Source of the DNA: Fretibacter rubidus
GTDB taxonomy: Bacteria > Pseudomonadota > Alphaproteobacteria > Caulobacterales > Maricaulaceae
Assembly: GCF_041429785.1 (NCBI RefSeq)
Contig: NZ_CP163423.1
Location: 1,116,001 to 1,180,000, forward strand
Direction: 5' to 3'
DNA: 64,000 nucleotides
A program made the position numbers and the translations under genes. Within the stretch, counting starts at the first letter, position 1, and every line of letters begins with the position of its first letter. Below are positions 1-8,694 of this stretch, in pieces. The notes beneath the pieces were generated by a model. It did no database searches, was not told where the DNA came from, and worked only from the letters and a program-made list of their open reading frames with translations.

Positions 1-255
1 TTGTCGTCCACGAAATCAGCGACGGGACATTTGCTCGGCGCGGCGGGCGCGATAGAAGCGGTCTTTTCTATCCTTGCTGTGCGTGACGGGATTGTGCCGC
101 CGACGCTAAATCTGGATAATCCGTCCGTGGAAACCGATATTGATTTGGTACCGCATACGGCCAAGAAAGTTGCCTTAAATGCGGCCATGTCAAATTCATT
201 TGGTTTTGGCGGGACCAATGCGGCCGTAATTTTTGCCAAAGCGCCGACAGCGTAA
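1..255 (+). CDS. fabF: Beta-ketoacyl-ACP synthase II, C-terminal part (cut by window edge)
   Basis: This is the last 84 codons of the condensing enzyme that elongates acyl-ACP in type II fatty acid synthesis. Visible are the catalytic Lys and His of the STKSATGH segment and the C-terminal [10 protein letters not shown] loop that closes the KAS active site; the nucleophilic Cys and first His lie before base 1. The first codon is TTG inside the gene, not a start. The TAA stop shares its last A with the ATG of mltG, so the two are translationally coupled, a common pairing in alphaproteobacteria. Confidence 0.95.
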   Translation: MSSTKSATGHLLGAAGAIEAVFSILAVRDGIVPPTLNLDNPSVETDIDLVPHTAKKVALNAAMSNSFGFGGTNAAVIFAKAPTA

Positions 256-1361
256 TGAGCTCTAAAAAGACCTTCTCGCAATCTTCCAAAACAGCGAAAC
301 GCGCGCCCGAAAAACCTGCTCAAAACCCCAACCAAAGCCCTGTCAAAAAAACGAGCCTTTTTAAACGGCTGATTGGGCTTAGCTTTATCCTAATTATTCT
401 TGCGGTCATCGCGGTCTTTGCGGGGCTGTCTTATATTAAAAATAGCTATGAGAAACCGGGCCCGCTGGCGGTGGATACGGCGTTCACTGTGCCGTCTGGC
501 GCGGGGCTGTCACGATTATCATCCCTGCTAGAAACAGGCGGATTCATTGAAAACGGCACAATCCTGCGGGCCAAAGCGCGTTTCATGGATATTGGCGGCG
601 ACATCAAAGTCGGCGAATATAATATCCCTGCGGGTGCCAGCATGGCCGAGATTGTCAATATCATCAGCTCGGGTAAAACCATCCTTTACCCTGTCACCGC
701 GCCTGAAGGCCTGACCACCGCGCAAATCCTGCGCATCATCGCAGCGTCAGATCATTTAAGCGGCGACATCAGCCTGTCCCCACCAGAGGGGAGCTTGCTG
801 CCTGAAACCTATATGACCCCGCGCGGTATGAGCCGTGACGCGGTCATTCGCAAAATGATGAGCGACCAAACCGCCTTGATAAAACGCCTGTGGGAAGCAC
901 GCCAAGAGGGTCTACCCGTTAAGACAAAAGAAGAGGCGATAATCCTCGCCTCTGTGGTTGAAAAAGAAACGGGTGTTGGCGGTGAACGCGCCGAAGTGGC
1001 GGGGGTCTTTACCAATCGTCTGCGGCGCGGCATGCGGCTTCAATCCGACCCGACCATTATTTACGGCATAAGCAAAGGCGAAATCCTAACGGGGCGTGAC
1101 GGGCGGCAACGCGGTTTGCGGCGTTCTGAAATTGACCGTAAAACGGATTGGAATACCTACCAGATTGACGGCCTGCCCAAGACGGCGATTTGTAATCCGG
1201 GTGCCGATGCTTTGGCGGCTGTGCTTAATCCGGCAAAGACTAACAACCTCTATTTCGTGGCGGACGGCACGGGTGGTCATGTGTTCTCGCCGACGCTGGC
1301 TGGTCATAATGCTAATGTCGCCAAATGGCGCAAAATAGAGCGCGAACGGCGCGGAAGATAG
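255..1361 (+). CDS. mltG: Endolytic murein transglycosylase MltG
   Basis: Inner-membrane lytic transglycosylase that cuts nascent glycan strands and helps set their length. The 368 aa protein has a basic, Lys/Pro-rich cytoplasmic N-terminus (about 1-36), one membrane helix (about 39-61) and a periplasmic YceG domain. The catalytic Glu lies in ASVVEKETG (about residue 236), followed by the family motif LQSDPTIIYG. The ATG overlaps the fabF stop by one base. yicC begins 5 bases after its TAG, so fabF-mltG-yicC-gmk reads as one transcription unit. The cytoplasmic tail is somewhat longer than in E. coli MltG. Confidence 0.95.
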   Translation: MSSKKTFSQSSKTAKRAPEKPAQNPNQSPVKKTSLFKRLIGLSFILIILAVIAVFAGLSYIKNSYEKPGPLAVDTAFTVPSGAGLSRLSSLLETGGFIENGTILRAKARFMDIGGDIKVGEYNIPAGASMAEIVNIISSGKTILYPVTAPEGLTTAQILRIIAASDHLSGDISLSPPEGSLLPETYMTPRGMSRDAVIRKMMSDQTALIKRLWEARQEGLPVKTKEEAIILASVVEKETGVGGERAEVAGVFTNRLRRGMRLQSDPTIIYGISKGEILTGRDGRQRGLRRSEIDRKTDWNTYQIDGLPKTAICNPGADALAAVLNPAKTNNLYFVADGTGGHVFSPTLAGHNANVAKWRKIERERRGR

Positions 1362-1366
1362 TTTTA

Positions 1367-2230
1367 ATGGCGCTCAGTGGTATGACAGGTTTCGCCCGTG
1401 TTTCGGGCACATATGCGGGGCATAGCTGGCAATGGGAAGTGCGCAGCGTCAATGGCCGCACATTAGATTTACGCGTGAAACTCCCAAGCGAAGTCAGCGC
1501 GATTGAACCCACTGTCAAAAAGGCGTTCTCAGATATTTTTACGCGCGGCAATATGCAAATCTCACTTAGCTTAAACGCGGATGATAAGGGTGGGACCGTC
1601 GCGATTAATGAGGCGCTTTTTGACACCCTCGCGCGTTTTGTTGAGGCCAAAGGCGGCAATAGTAATTTGGCAGTTTTGATGACCATTGACGGTGTCGTGA
1701 CCCAAGGCAGGGGCAGCACAGATGAGGTCGCCCAAGAGGGTCTAGAGGCCGCCTTGATCCAAGGCGCGACAGAGGTGGCGACCACGTTAAAGCAGGCGCG
1801 CGACGACGAAGGCGCAGCACTGCTGCCATTATTTGAAACCGCAGTGTCGGCGCTTGAAAAACTGACGATCGAGGCGGCAGAGGCGGCGGCGACCCAGCCT
1901 AAATCTGTGGCTGACCGATTGTCAGACCAAGTCAAAGACCTCGCGGTGGATATTGACCCCGACCGATTAGCGGCGGAGATTGCCCTACTGGCGACCAAAG
2001 CCGATGTCCGCGAGGAGCTTGATCGCCTGACCGCCCATAGCGAGCAGGCGAGGGCGCTGCTGTCTCAGGGCTCTCCGATTGGGCGAAAGCTTGAGTTTTT
2101 ATCCCAAGAATTTAACCGCGAAACCAATACGCTCTGCGCGAAATCATCCGATATCACCTTGACCCGCATCGGCCTGTCCATGAAAAGCGTCATCGAGCAA
2201 TTCCGGGAGCAAGCCGCCAATGTCGAATGA
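1367..2230 (+). CDS. yicC: YicC family endoribonuclease
   Basis: YicC/YloC family protein (287 aa), a family with reported endoribonuclease activity in E. coli and usually found beside gmk. The N-terminus has the signature SGMTGFAR, and the C-terminal DUF1732 part contains GRKLEFLSQEFNRE and an NTLCAKSSD segment, both typical. The ATG at 1367 is chosen because it lies 5 bases after the mltG stop and gives the usual N-terminus; an in-frame ATG at 1325 inside mltG would add an atypical Arg-rich leader. The stop overlaps the gmk start by 11 bases. The physiological RNA targets in this organism are not known. Confidence 0.93.
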   Translation: MALSGMTGFARVSGTYAGHSWQWEVRSVNGRTLDLRVKLPSEVSAIEPTVKKAFSDIFTRGNMQISLSLNADDKGGTVAINEALFDTLARFVEAKGGNSNLAVLMTIDGVVTQGRGSTDEVAQEGLEAALIQGATEVATTLKQARDDEGAALLPLFETAVSALEKLTIEAAEAAATQPKSVADRLSDQVKDLAVDIDPDRLAAEIALLATKADVREELDRLTAHSEQARALLSQGSPIGRKLEFLSQEFNRETNTLCAKSSDITLTRIGLSMKSVIEQFREQAANVE

Positions 2231-2885
2231 TAATCATCCTAGCGAAATTGATCAGCTAAAATCCAATCGTCGTGGTTTGATGGTCGTGCTGTCCTCACCG
2301 TCTGGCGCGGGGAAGACGACGCTGACGCGCCGCTTGATGGCGGCTGATGATAATATGACGATGTCTGTCTCGGCGACCACGCGCCAAGCGCGCCCCGGCG
2401 AAGTGGAAGGGCATGACTATTATTTCGTCTCCAAGGATCAATTTAGCGCCATGATAGAAAATGAGGATTTCCTTGAATATGCGCGGGTGTTTGACAATCA
2501 TTACGGCACGCCGCGCGCCCCTGTCGAGCAGGCCTTGACCGAGGGACGCGACGTTATTTTTGATATTGACTGGCAAGGGGCGCAGCAGCTTGAACAAGCC
2601 GCTGTTGAGGATCTTGTGAAGATTTTTATCTTGCCGCCCAATATGCGCGCCCTTGAATCCCGTCTTCGGACCCGCGCCCAAGACAGCGACGAGACGATTG
2701 CAAAACGTATGTCAAAATCAGAATCAGAGATAAGCCGCTGGTCGGAATATGACTATGTTATTGTTAATGAGGACGTCGACAAAGCGCTGTCTGATGTGCA
2801 GGCCATTATTCAGTCAGAGCGTATGAGGCGCCGCCGTCAAATGTGGCTCGGCCCCTTTGTTAAGGCGCTGATTGACGGTGGGTAA
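2220..2885 (+). CDS. gmk: Guanylate kinase
   Basis: Phosphorylates GMP to GDP with ATP in purine nucleotide metabolism. The P-loop SPSGAGKTT is at residues 26-34, followed by the GMP-binding region with SATTRQARPGE and GHDYYFV, and the lid segment. It is 221 aa, slightly longer than the usual 205 because about 20 polar residues precede the domain; an internal ATG at 2280 would remove them, but the start at 2220 is coupled to yicC. The 3' end overlaps the convergent rsmA by 26 bases. Confidence 0.95.
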   Translation: MSNDNHPSEIDQLKSNRRGLMVVLSSPSGAGKTTLTRRLMAADDNMTMSVSATTRQARPGEVEGHDYYFVSKDQFSAMIENEDFLEYARVFDNHYGTPRAPVEQALTEGRDVIFDIDWQGAQQLEQAAVEDLVKIFILPPNMRALESRLRTRAQDSDETIAKRMSKSESEISRWSEYDYVIVNEDVDKALSDVQAIIQSERMRRRRQMWLGPFVKALIDGG

Positions 2886-3711
2886 TCAGGTAATCAGTCA
2901 GGGCGTGAAAATCGCTGACGGGTAAATCCTCTGGGCGTTTTGTTGGGTCAATGCCGCAGGCTTCGCACCACGGTTCTGGCTCTAGTCCATGTTTTTTACC
3001 AAACGTTTTCAAAGACCGCCGCAGCATTTTTCGCCGCTGCCCAAAGGCGGCCGCTGTTAATTGGCCCAACTCTTTTAGATGTTTATACGGCGCGGGCAGC
3101 ACGTCCAAAACCACGACGGCACTATCGACTTTCGGCGGTGGGGAAAACGCGCGGGCAGGCACGACAAAGGCAAGGTGGGTTTGGCAGACGCTTTGGGACA
3201 ATATCGCAAGGCGGCCATAAGCTTTGTCGCCAACACCCGCGACGACGCGTTCGGCCACTTCTTTTTGAAACATCAAAACCGCGCGCGTCCAAAATAACGG
3301 GTCAGCGGTCAGCCAATTGGTCAGCATTTTCGTGCCGACATTATAAGGTAGGTTTGCGGCGATTTTGACCTCACCAGAGCTATGCTGAGCAATATCAACT
3401 TTCAAACCATCGTCATTAATGACCCGAAGTTCTTTGCCAGAGGCATCACCAATATCCGAAAGCGCGGGCAAGAACCGCGCGTCCATTTCAATGGCCAAAA
3501 CCCGCTCTGCGCCGATCTTAAATAAAGAACGCGTCAAACCGCCCGGCCCGGGGCCGATCTCAACGACTGTGACGCCTTCCAGCGGTGTCGTCAGCTTGGC
3601 GATTTTATCAGTAATATTGCTGTCGAGCAGGAAATGCTGCCCAAGCTTTTTATTCGCGTCAAGTCCGTGCAGTTTCACGACTTCGGATAGGGTCGGGAGA
3701 TTATCCAACAT
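2860..3711 (-). CDS. rsmA: 16S rRNA dimethyladenosine transferase RsmA/KsgA
   Basis: Dimethylates two adjacent adenines in helix 45 of 16S rRNA late in 30S assembly. SAM-binding motif I is VVEIGPGPGGLTRSL, and the N6-adenine methyltransferase motif is NLPYNVGTKML. The start at 3711 (MLDNLPTLSEV) is preferred over an ATG at 3735 because an AGGG Shine-Dalgarno sits 8 bases before it, it matches the family N-terminus, and it overlaps the upstream pdxA stop by only 11 bases. The protein is 283 aa, near the family norm. It ends the surA-pdxA-rsmA run and overlaps gmk tail to tail. Confidence 0.95.
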   Translation of the reverse strand: MLDNLPTLSEVVKLHGLDANKKLGQHFLLDSNITDKIAKLTTPLEGVTVVEIGPGPGGLTRSLFKIGAERVLAIEMDARFLPALSDIGDASGKELRVINDDGLKVDIAQHSSGEVKIAANLPYNVGTKMLTNWLTADPLFWTRAVLMFQKEVAERVVAGVGDKAYGRLAILSQSVCQTHLAFVVPARAFSPPPKVDSAVVVLDVLPAPYKHLKELGQLTAAAFGQRRKMLRRSLKTFGKKHGLEPEPWCEACGIDPTKRPEDLPVSDFHALTDYLITHRQSAP

Positions 3712-4735
3712 TAGATTTGGCCCTATTGTTGGCAATGTTGCGCGCGGATTTTATGGCTGCAATCACACTGTCTGCGCGGGCGATGTTTTGCCCCGCAATG
3801 CCAAACGCCGTGCCGTGATCAGGTGATGTTCGCACAATCGGAAGACCCAATGTGATGTTCACCCCGCCGTGAAAATCTAGCGTTTTGACGGGGATAAGCC
3901 CTTGGTCATGATACATGGCCAGCACGGCGTCATAGCCTTCGCGCGCCTCTGCGTGGAAAAGCGTATCGGCGGGTTTGGCGTCTGTCGCGTTAATGCCGAC
4001 ACTACGCAATGCATTGGCGGCGGGGTTGATAATCTCTAATTCCTCGCGCCCCAATGCTCCGCCTTCGCCCGCATGGGGGTTTAATCCTGTCAGAGCAATG
4101 CGCGGGTTTTTGACACCAAAATCGCGGATAAGGGCATGGTGCATCACCGTGGCGGTGCTGATAATTGTTTCCATGCTAAGCGTTGATGCGGCGTCTTTTA
4201 AGGGCAGATGCACAGTGGCCAGCGCAACACGAAGCCCGCCGCCCGATAGCATCATAACGGGACCCCGCGGGCCAGAATGGGGCGCGCCTTTGGTCAATTC
4301 GCCGAGATATTCCGTATGACCCGGATGGGAAAACCCAGCCTTATAAAGAACCTCTTTCGCGATTGGATTGGTGATCAGTCCAGCCGCTTCGCCAGACAAG
4401 CACGCCGTGACCGCCGCCGCAATGCTGCCCGTAATGATAGGGGCAAGTGCGCTGTCGGGTTTGCCGGCGATGACCAATGGGCTATCCCCAAGATTGATGA
4501 CGGGCAGAGTGTCCGCGAAGGTTTTGGGGATGTCCGAATAATCTGAAACTGCGACTGGCGCAGGTAAATCCATGTCCGAAAAAACACCTTTAATCAATGC
4601 GATAGGGCCGATTAAGCCAAAGGCCAAATCTGGTTGATGTCTTAGCGCGGCCCAAGCTTTAGCGGTGATTTCAGGCCCAATTCCGGCAGGATCACCAAGG
4701 GTCAGGACGAGCGGTTTTTGGGACAGGGGTCGCAG
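3701..4735 (-). CDS. pdxA: 4-hydroxythreonine-4-phosphate dehydrogenase, apparent CTG start
   Basis: Oxidises 4-phosphohydroxy-L-threonine in DXP-dependent pyridoxal phosphate synthesis. Metal-ligand His residues appear in VHLPLKD, GLNPHAGEGG and MYHDQGLIPVK. The first ordinary start codon in frame is a TTG at 4627, but the same frame continues upstream and encodes PLVLTLGDPAGIGPEI, the conserved PdxA N-terminus. Between that and the in-frame TGA at 4777-4775 there is no ATG, GTG or TTG; CTG codons at 4735 and 4726 are the only plausible initiators. With CTG at 4735 the protein is 344 aa and begins 5 bases after the surA stop, as expected for coupled translation. Confidence 0.85.
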   Translation of the reverse strand: MRPLSQKPLVLTLGDPAGIGPEITAKAWAALRHQPDLAFGLIGPIALIKGVFSDMDLPAPVAVSDYSDIPKTFADTLPVINLGDSPLVIAGKPDSALAPIITGSIAAAVTACLSGEAAGLITNPIAKEVLYKAGFSHPGHTEYLGELTKGAPHSGPRGPVMMLSGGGLRVALATVHLPLKDAASTLSMETIISTATVMHHALIRDFGVKNPRIALTGLNPHAGEGGALGREELEIINPAANALRSVGINATDAKPADTLFHAEAREGYDAVLAMYHDQGLIPVKTLDFHGGVNITLGLPIVRTSPDHGTAFGIAGQNIARADSVIAAIKSARNIANNRAKSNVG

Positions 4736-4740
4736 AGCGG

Positions 4741-5991
4741 CTAGCGCATCATAATCGTCGCTTGGCGACGCAGGTCACGCAGGTGACGCTTTGACGCTTG
4801 GGCGAGCTGTTGGTCCATCAACCGTTCTTCAACTTCTGTGCGGGTCGGAATGCCGGCGCCCGTGACTTGGCGGTCACAGACAAATAGCGCAACGGGGCCA
4901 GACGGCGTTTCAAATGGCGCGCTTAATTGACCTGCCTCTGTGGCTTCAATGGTCGTCAGGATTTGCCCCGAAATTTCGCTGGCCTTTACTTCGCCCATAT
5001 CCGCGGTGCCGACACCGTCCATGGCTTCGACATCATCTTCCAACGTATCGCAAGAGGTCAGTGATGACGAAAGACCGTCAAGACGCGCCATGGCCGCTGC
5101 CATCTCCGCCTCGTCTGTGGTCTGAATATTGACCTGACGGAGCTTATACACCGTATCTGATTCTGTAATACGTTCGTCCAGCATGGCGATGACATAAACC
5201 CCGCCTGGGACTTGGATGGGCGGTGAAATCTCGCCTTTTTCTAACGTCTCTAGGGCTGCGTCCAGTTCGGGGCGAAGTTCGCCGCGACGTATCCAGCCAA
5301 CATCGCCGCCTTTGGCCGCACTCGGCGCGGATGAAAACTGCTGCGCGAGGAGCGGGAAGGGTGCGCCTTGCGTTGCTTGGGATACCATGGCTTTGCCGCC
5401 TTCCATGGCCCCGTCCATGCCGCCGATTTCAGGGGTGGCTTCGATAAAGATTTCGGCAACGCGGTAGCTCGGCTTGTCCGCATTGGTGGATAGGCGTGAC
5501 ATTGTCTGGTCAATCTGCGCGTCACTAATGCGGATGCGAGAGCCATAAAGGCCGTTGACAATACGCTGCCAGGCAATCTCTGATTTAACTTGATCCCGCA
5601 ATGTGTTGATGGACACACCGATTGAGGCGAGTTGTTGTGCGACCTCATTTGGGTCAAGACCGTTACGGCCAATCAGACGCGCGACAGAGCGGTTCACTTC
5701 GGCGTCAGAAATGTTTTGCTCGAACTTATTACTTTCTTGCAATTGGATATGCTCATCAATCAGGTTTTGTAGTGCCTGTTGTTGTAATCGCGCGATGGTC
5801 GCTTGGTCGCGTTCTGAGCCCGTCGTGGCCAGCATAAACAGCACACGTTGACGAAGGTCATGGGTGGTGATGATGTCGTCATTCACAACGGCCGCAATGC
5901 CGTGGGATGTCGCTTGGGCGTTCGCTTTGCTTGCTGTACCAAATCCAACAATGACGGCTGTCGCCGTTAAAAATAATCCGCGTAAAGTCAT
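4741..5991 (-). CDS. surA: SurA-like periplasmic peptidyl-prolyl isomerase/chaperone
   Basis: Periplasmic chaperone for outer-membrane protein folding. It has an N-terminal signal peptide (about residues 1-26, ending near SKANAQA), a SurA N-domain starting at IAAVVNDDIITTHDLRQR, and a parvulin (PPIC) rotamase core around the segment containing GGDVGWIRRGEL. At 416 aa it is the usual size. It sits directly upstream of pdxA and rsmA, the common proteobacterial order. lptD, normally its upstream neighbour, is missing. A sigma70-like promoter lies about 50 bases upstream. Confidence 0.88.
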   Translation of the reverse strand: MTLRGLFLTATAVIVGFGTASKANAQATSHGIAAVVNDDIITTHDLRQRVLFMLATTGSERDQATIARLQQQALQNLIDEHIQLQESNKFEQNISDAEVNRSVARLIGRNGLDPNEVAQQLASIGVSINTLRDQVKSEIAWQRIVNGLYGSRIRISDAQIDQTMSRLSTNADKPSYRVAEIFIEATPEIGGMDGAMEGGKAMVSQATQGAPFPLLAQQFSSAPSAAKGGDVGWIRRGELRPELDAALETLEKGEISPPIQVPGGVYVIAMLDERITESDTVYKLRQVNIQTTDEAEMAAAMARLDGLSSSLTSCDTLEDDVEAMDGVGTADMGEVKASEISGQILTTIEATEAGQLSAPFETPSGPVALFVCDRQVTGAGIPTRTEVEERLMDQQLAQASKRHLRDLRRQATIMMR

Positions 5992-6044
5992 ATCATCCAG
6001 TCCTGTTTTATCAGGGCCCCAAAACGGGGTATCTTATTGCGCCT

Positions 6045-6072
6045 GTTATAGCCTGATTTGCCGCGCTTGCAA
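6045..6072 (-). promoter_or_regulatory. Predicted promoter of surA-pdxA-rsmA
   Basis: On the minus strand TTGCAA (6072-6067) is followed after 16 bases by TATAAC (6050-6045), giving a 5' leader of roughly 45 bases before surA. This is pattern recognition only. Between it and surA a small CCCC/GGGG hairpin (about 6017-6030) is visible. Confidence 0.4.
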
Positions 6073-6153
6073 TTCATCGCGGCATTATCTTGGCCCTTAA
6101 TTACATCCGTTTTATCGGGAAGGGGATTAAATTTCTGTCAGTAAGCAGTCAGG

Positions 6154-7299
6154 CTAGCCGTCCTCAATCTTGGATAAATAGGCTGTACCGCAAAATAGAA
6201 CTAATATTGGCACGCTCCATGCGGCCATGATGATGGGCATGGACTGCGCTTGTCCGAAAGCGGTCATAAGATTGTTGAAGAAATAGACGCCAAAGCCGAC
6301 GCAGCCCCCCGCCAACATTAAGCGCAATGTTCCGCCCGACCGCGTGAGGTGCATAGATACGCCCGCCGCAATAATCGTCATCGCAATCAGGGTCAGCGGC
6401 AAAGACAGCAGGCTGTGCCATTGCATCCGAAGTCCCACCGCCGAAAAGCCAGCCGCCTCCACCCGCGCGATTTCAGACGGTAGGTCCCAAAAAGGCGGTC
6501 GCAATTTACGGCGGTTATCAAGGCGCAAATCGTTTAAGGTCAAGCGTGTTGGAAAAGACGCAAATTGTTGCCGCGCAAAGCCGTTATCGGTGCTGTTTTC
6601 ACCCAAGTTTTGAACTTTCCAATAACCGGAGGGCAGCAATGTCGCGCGGTCGGCGTCAATGCGGCGGGAAAATTGTGTTTGTTCGGCTTTATTAACTTTA
6701 GTTTGCGTCTCGGTCTGAATTTGTGTCGCGTCGGGATAGTCATAATAATAAAAGGTTACATCGGTCAAAGTCGCTCTATCAATTGGCGACTGAAGACCGC
6801 GAATGACAATCTGCCCGCTATCAGACCCCTCGCGCAGCCAGACTTGGCGGGACTGTGTCGATGTGTTTGTCGCCTCTGCGGGCTGGCTATAGCTCGCGAG
6901 CCGCGTCTCATAGTGCTGCATCGCCTGTGTCGCCAGTGGGTTAAAGGCGATGGCCCAAATCAGACCGAGAAGACCCGTGACGAAAACGGCGGGCCGCAAA
7001 AATCGCCACGCCGATAATCCTGACGCGCGCAACACAATCAATTCAGAGCGTTTGTTCAATCCGTAAAGTGCGCCCATCACGCCAAATAAAACGACAAAGG
7101 GAATGGTTTGCTCAATTAATTGCGGAGCTTTCAACGCGGTTAATCCCAAAATCGTGAGAAGGGAGAGATTGCCGTCCTCACCTATATTACGGGTTGCTTC
7201 GACAAAATCGACCAACATGATAATCGCCGTCACAATCACAAAGGCCGTGATGATGCCGCGTAATATTCGGCTAGCGATATAACGGTCGATCAGGCTCAT
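6154..7299 (-). CDS. lptG: LPS export ABC transporter permease LptG
   Basis: Inner-membrane permease of the LptB2FG machine that extracts lipopolysaccharide and feeds the LptC-A-D bridge. The 381 aa protein starts MSLIDRYIASRI, has three membrane helices, a periplasmic beta-jellyroll domain (about residues 130-270) and three C-terminal helices, the LptF/G (YjgP/YjgQ) topology. Its ATG overlaps the TGA of lptF (ATGA), so the two subunits are coupled. In many alphaproteobacteria lptD follows immediately; here 162 bases of noncoding DNA and surA follow. Confidence 0.93.
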   Translation of the reverse strand: MSLIDRYIASRILRGIITAFVIVTAIIMLVDFVEATRNIGEDGNLSLLTILGLTALKAPQLIEQTIPFVVLFGVMGALYGLNKRSELIVLRASGLSAWRFLRPAVFVTGLLGLIWAIAFNPLATQAMQHYETRLASYSQPAEATNTSTQSRQVWLREGSDSGQIVIRGLQSPIDRATLTDVTFYYYDYPDATQIQTETQTKVNKAEQTQFSRRIDADRATLLPSGYWKVQNLGENSTDNGFARQQFASFPTRLTLNDLRLDNRRKLRPPFWDLPSEIARVEAAGFSAVGLRMQWHSLLSLPLTLIAMTIIAAGVSMHLTRSGGTLRLMLAGGCVGFGVYFFNNLMTAFGQAQSMPIIMAAWSVPILVLFCGTAYLSKIEDG

Positions 7300-8522
7300 G
7301 ACGGGCCTAACTGTGGACGGGTGTCGGGCATGGCCGCGCTTAACCGGTCATAGGTTTCGCGCCGTTTTTTACGGCCAAACCGCTTAAAGCCCAGCGCCCG
7401 TCCACGGCTGAGAATATAGACTGCGCAAAGGATGCAGACGGCAACGGGTAAGCCGTATTGAGCCATGTTTAACCCGGCGTCTTTTTCTGCGGCGGATGCC
7501 AGCCCAAAACCGGTCAAGCGGATGATAAATCCTGTCACAGCACAGAGCGCAATTTTACGACCATAACCTAGCCGCTGATATTCGCCGCGCACTAAGAACG
7601 CCACCGCCAACAGTGCCAAAGCCAGATTGTAAATCGGGGCAGAGAGCCGCGCATGGCCTTCGGCTTTCAGCGCATTATAGAGCCGTTTGTTGGATCGTTC
7701 GCGGTCATTAGGACGCAGCAGCTCATGCAAATAACGGTCTGAGGTTTTAAGCCTAAGCACTGGGTCGAGCGCCATAATCTGTGATAAATCAATGATATGG
7801 CGTTCAAACTTAATCAGGTCGAGTGTGCCATTGGGCGTTAGCGTTTGAATCGTGCCGTCTGATAAAGCCAGCAAGGTTTGCTCACCATCGCGGATAATAC
7901 GCCCGCGCCGGGCGCTGTGGGTCATGGAATTATTCTTAGGTGCGCTGCCTGCCGTCGGCATATCCATCATTGTGCTTTTCTGATTACGGTCATCGTAAAT
8001 CAGCACATCCGCCATGTCCCCACTGGCGAGGATTTCGCGCGCGTATACGGTTAGGCCTTTGGTCGGGGTTATGAACTCTCCAGGGCGCAACATTTGCGAG
8101 GCAATATCTGTGCGGACTTGCAATAAAGTCTCGCGCATATTGCGAAAGGAATAGGGCTGTAACAGCAGGTTAAAAACGAAATGCACAATCATCGCATAGG
8201 TCGCCAATCGCAATATGGGACTGGCGATCTGACGCGGGCTTAGACCTGTGGCTTTGGCGACAATTAATTCACTATCCACATTCAAACGGTTGAGCGCATA
8301 GAGCACAGCCATGAAAACGGCGAGCGGTAAAATGATAGAAATTAGTTGCGGCAAAGCCATCACCGTGACGGTCAAAAACGTTAGCGCCGACTGGCGGTTC
8401 TCGACAATCAAATCAATCGTCGACAGGCTTTGGGTAAGAAGCGCCAGAACCGACAAAGCCGATAGCGCAATCACCAAAGGCCAAAACGCTTGTCGCAAAA
8501 GATAGCGTTGCAAAAGCGACAT
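7296..8522 (-). CDS. lptF: LPS export ABC transporter permease LptF
   Basis: Partner of LptG in the LPS-extracting ABC transporter. It is 408 aa with the same architecture: helices near residues 10-115, a periplasmic domain (about 125-270) and three more helices, followed by a basic cytoplasmic tail. The Shine-Dalgarno AAAGGAACC lies just before the ATG at 8522. It is divergent from pepA, the classical arrangement seen in many proteobacteria, and their promoters must share the 172 bases between them. Confidence 0.93.
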   Translation of the reverse strand: MSLLQRYLLRQAFWPLVIALSALSVLALLTQSLSTIDLIVENRQSALTFLTVTVMALPQLISIILPLAVFMAVLYALNRLNVDSELIVAKATGLSPRQIASPILRLATYAMIVHFVFNLLLQPYSFRNMRETLLQVRTDIASQMLRPGEFITPTKGLTVYAREILASGDMADVLIYDDRNQKSTMMDMPTAGSAPKNNSMTHSARRGRIIRDGEQTLLALSDGTIQTLTPNGTLDLIKFERHIIDLSQIMALDPVLRLKTSDRYLHELLRPNDRERSNKRLYNALKAEGHARLSAPIYNLALALLAVAFLVRGEYQRLGYGRKIALCAVTGFIIRLTGFGLASAAEKDAGLNMAQYGLPVAVCILCAVYILSRGRALGFKRFGRKKRRETYDRLSAAMPDTRPQLGPS

Positions 8523-8694
8523 GCGGTTCCTTTATCCTTACGTCCAAGCGGACTGTATCACCCATATTCATTTGGGGTATGAAATTATCGTCATATGTGA
8601 CGGATATACCCTTCTATTCTATCGGGCTTTGGTTTACCACTAATCAACTATAAATTAGCGGGCGTTAGAGCCTGCGCAACAAAAGAGACATGAC

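Noticed and set aside
1312-1998. Open frame of 228 codons on the minus strand opposite yicC
   Set aside because: It is an antisense shadow of a well-supported gene, rich in Ser/Ala from reversed codon bias, with no Shine-Dalgarno or recognisable product.
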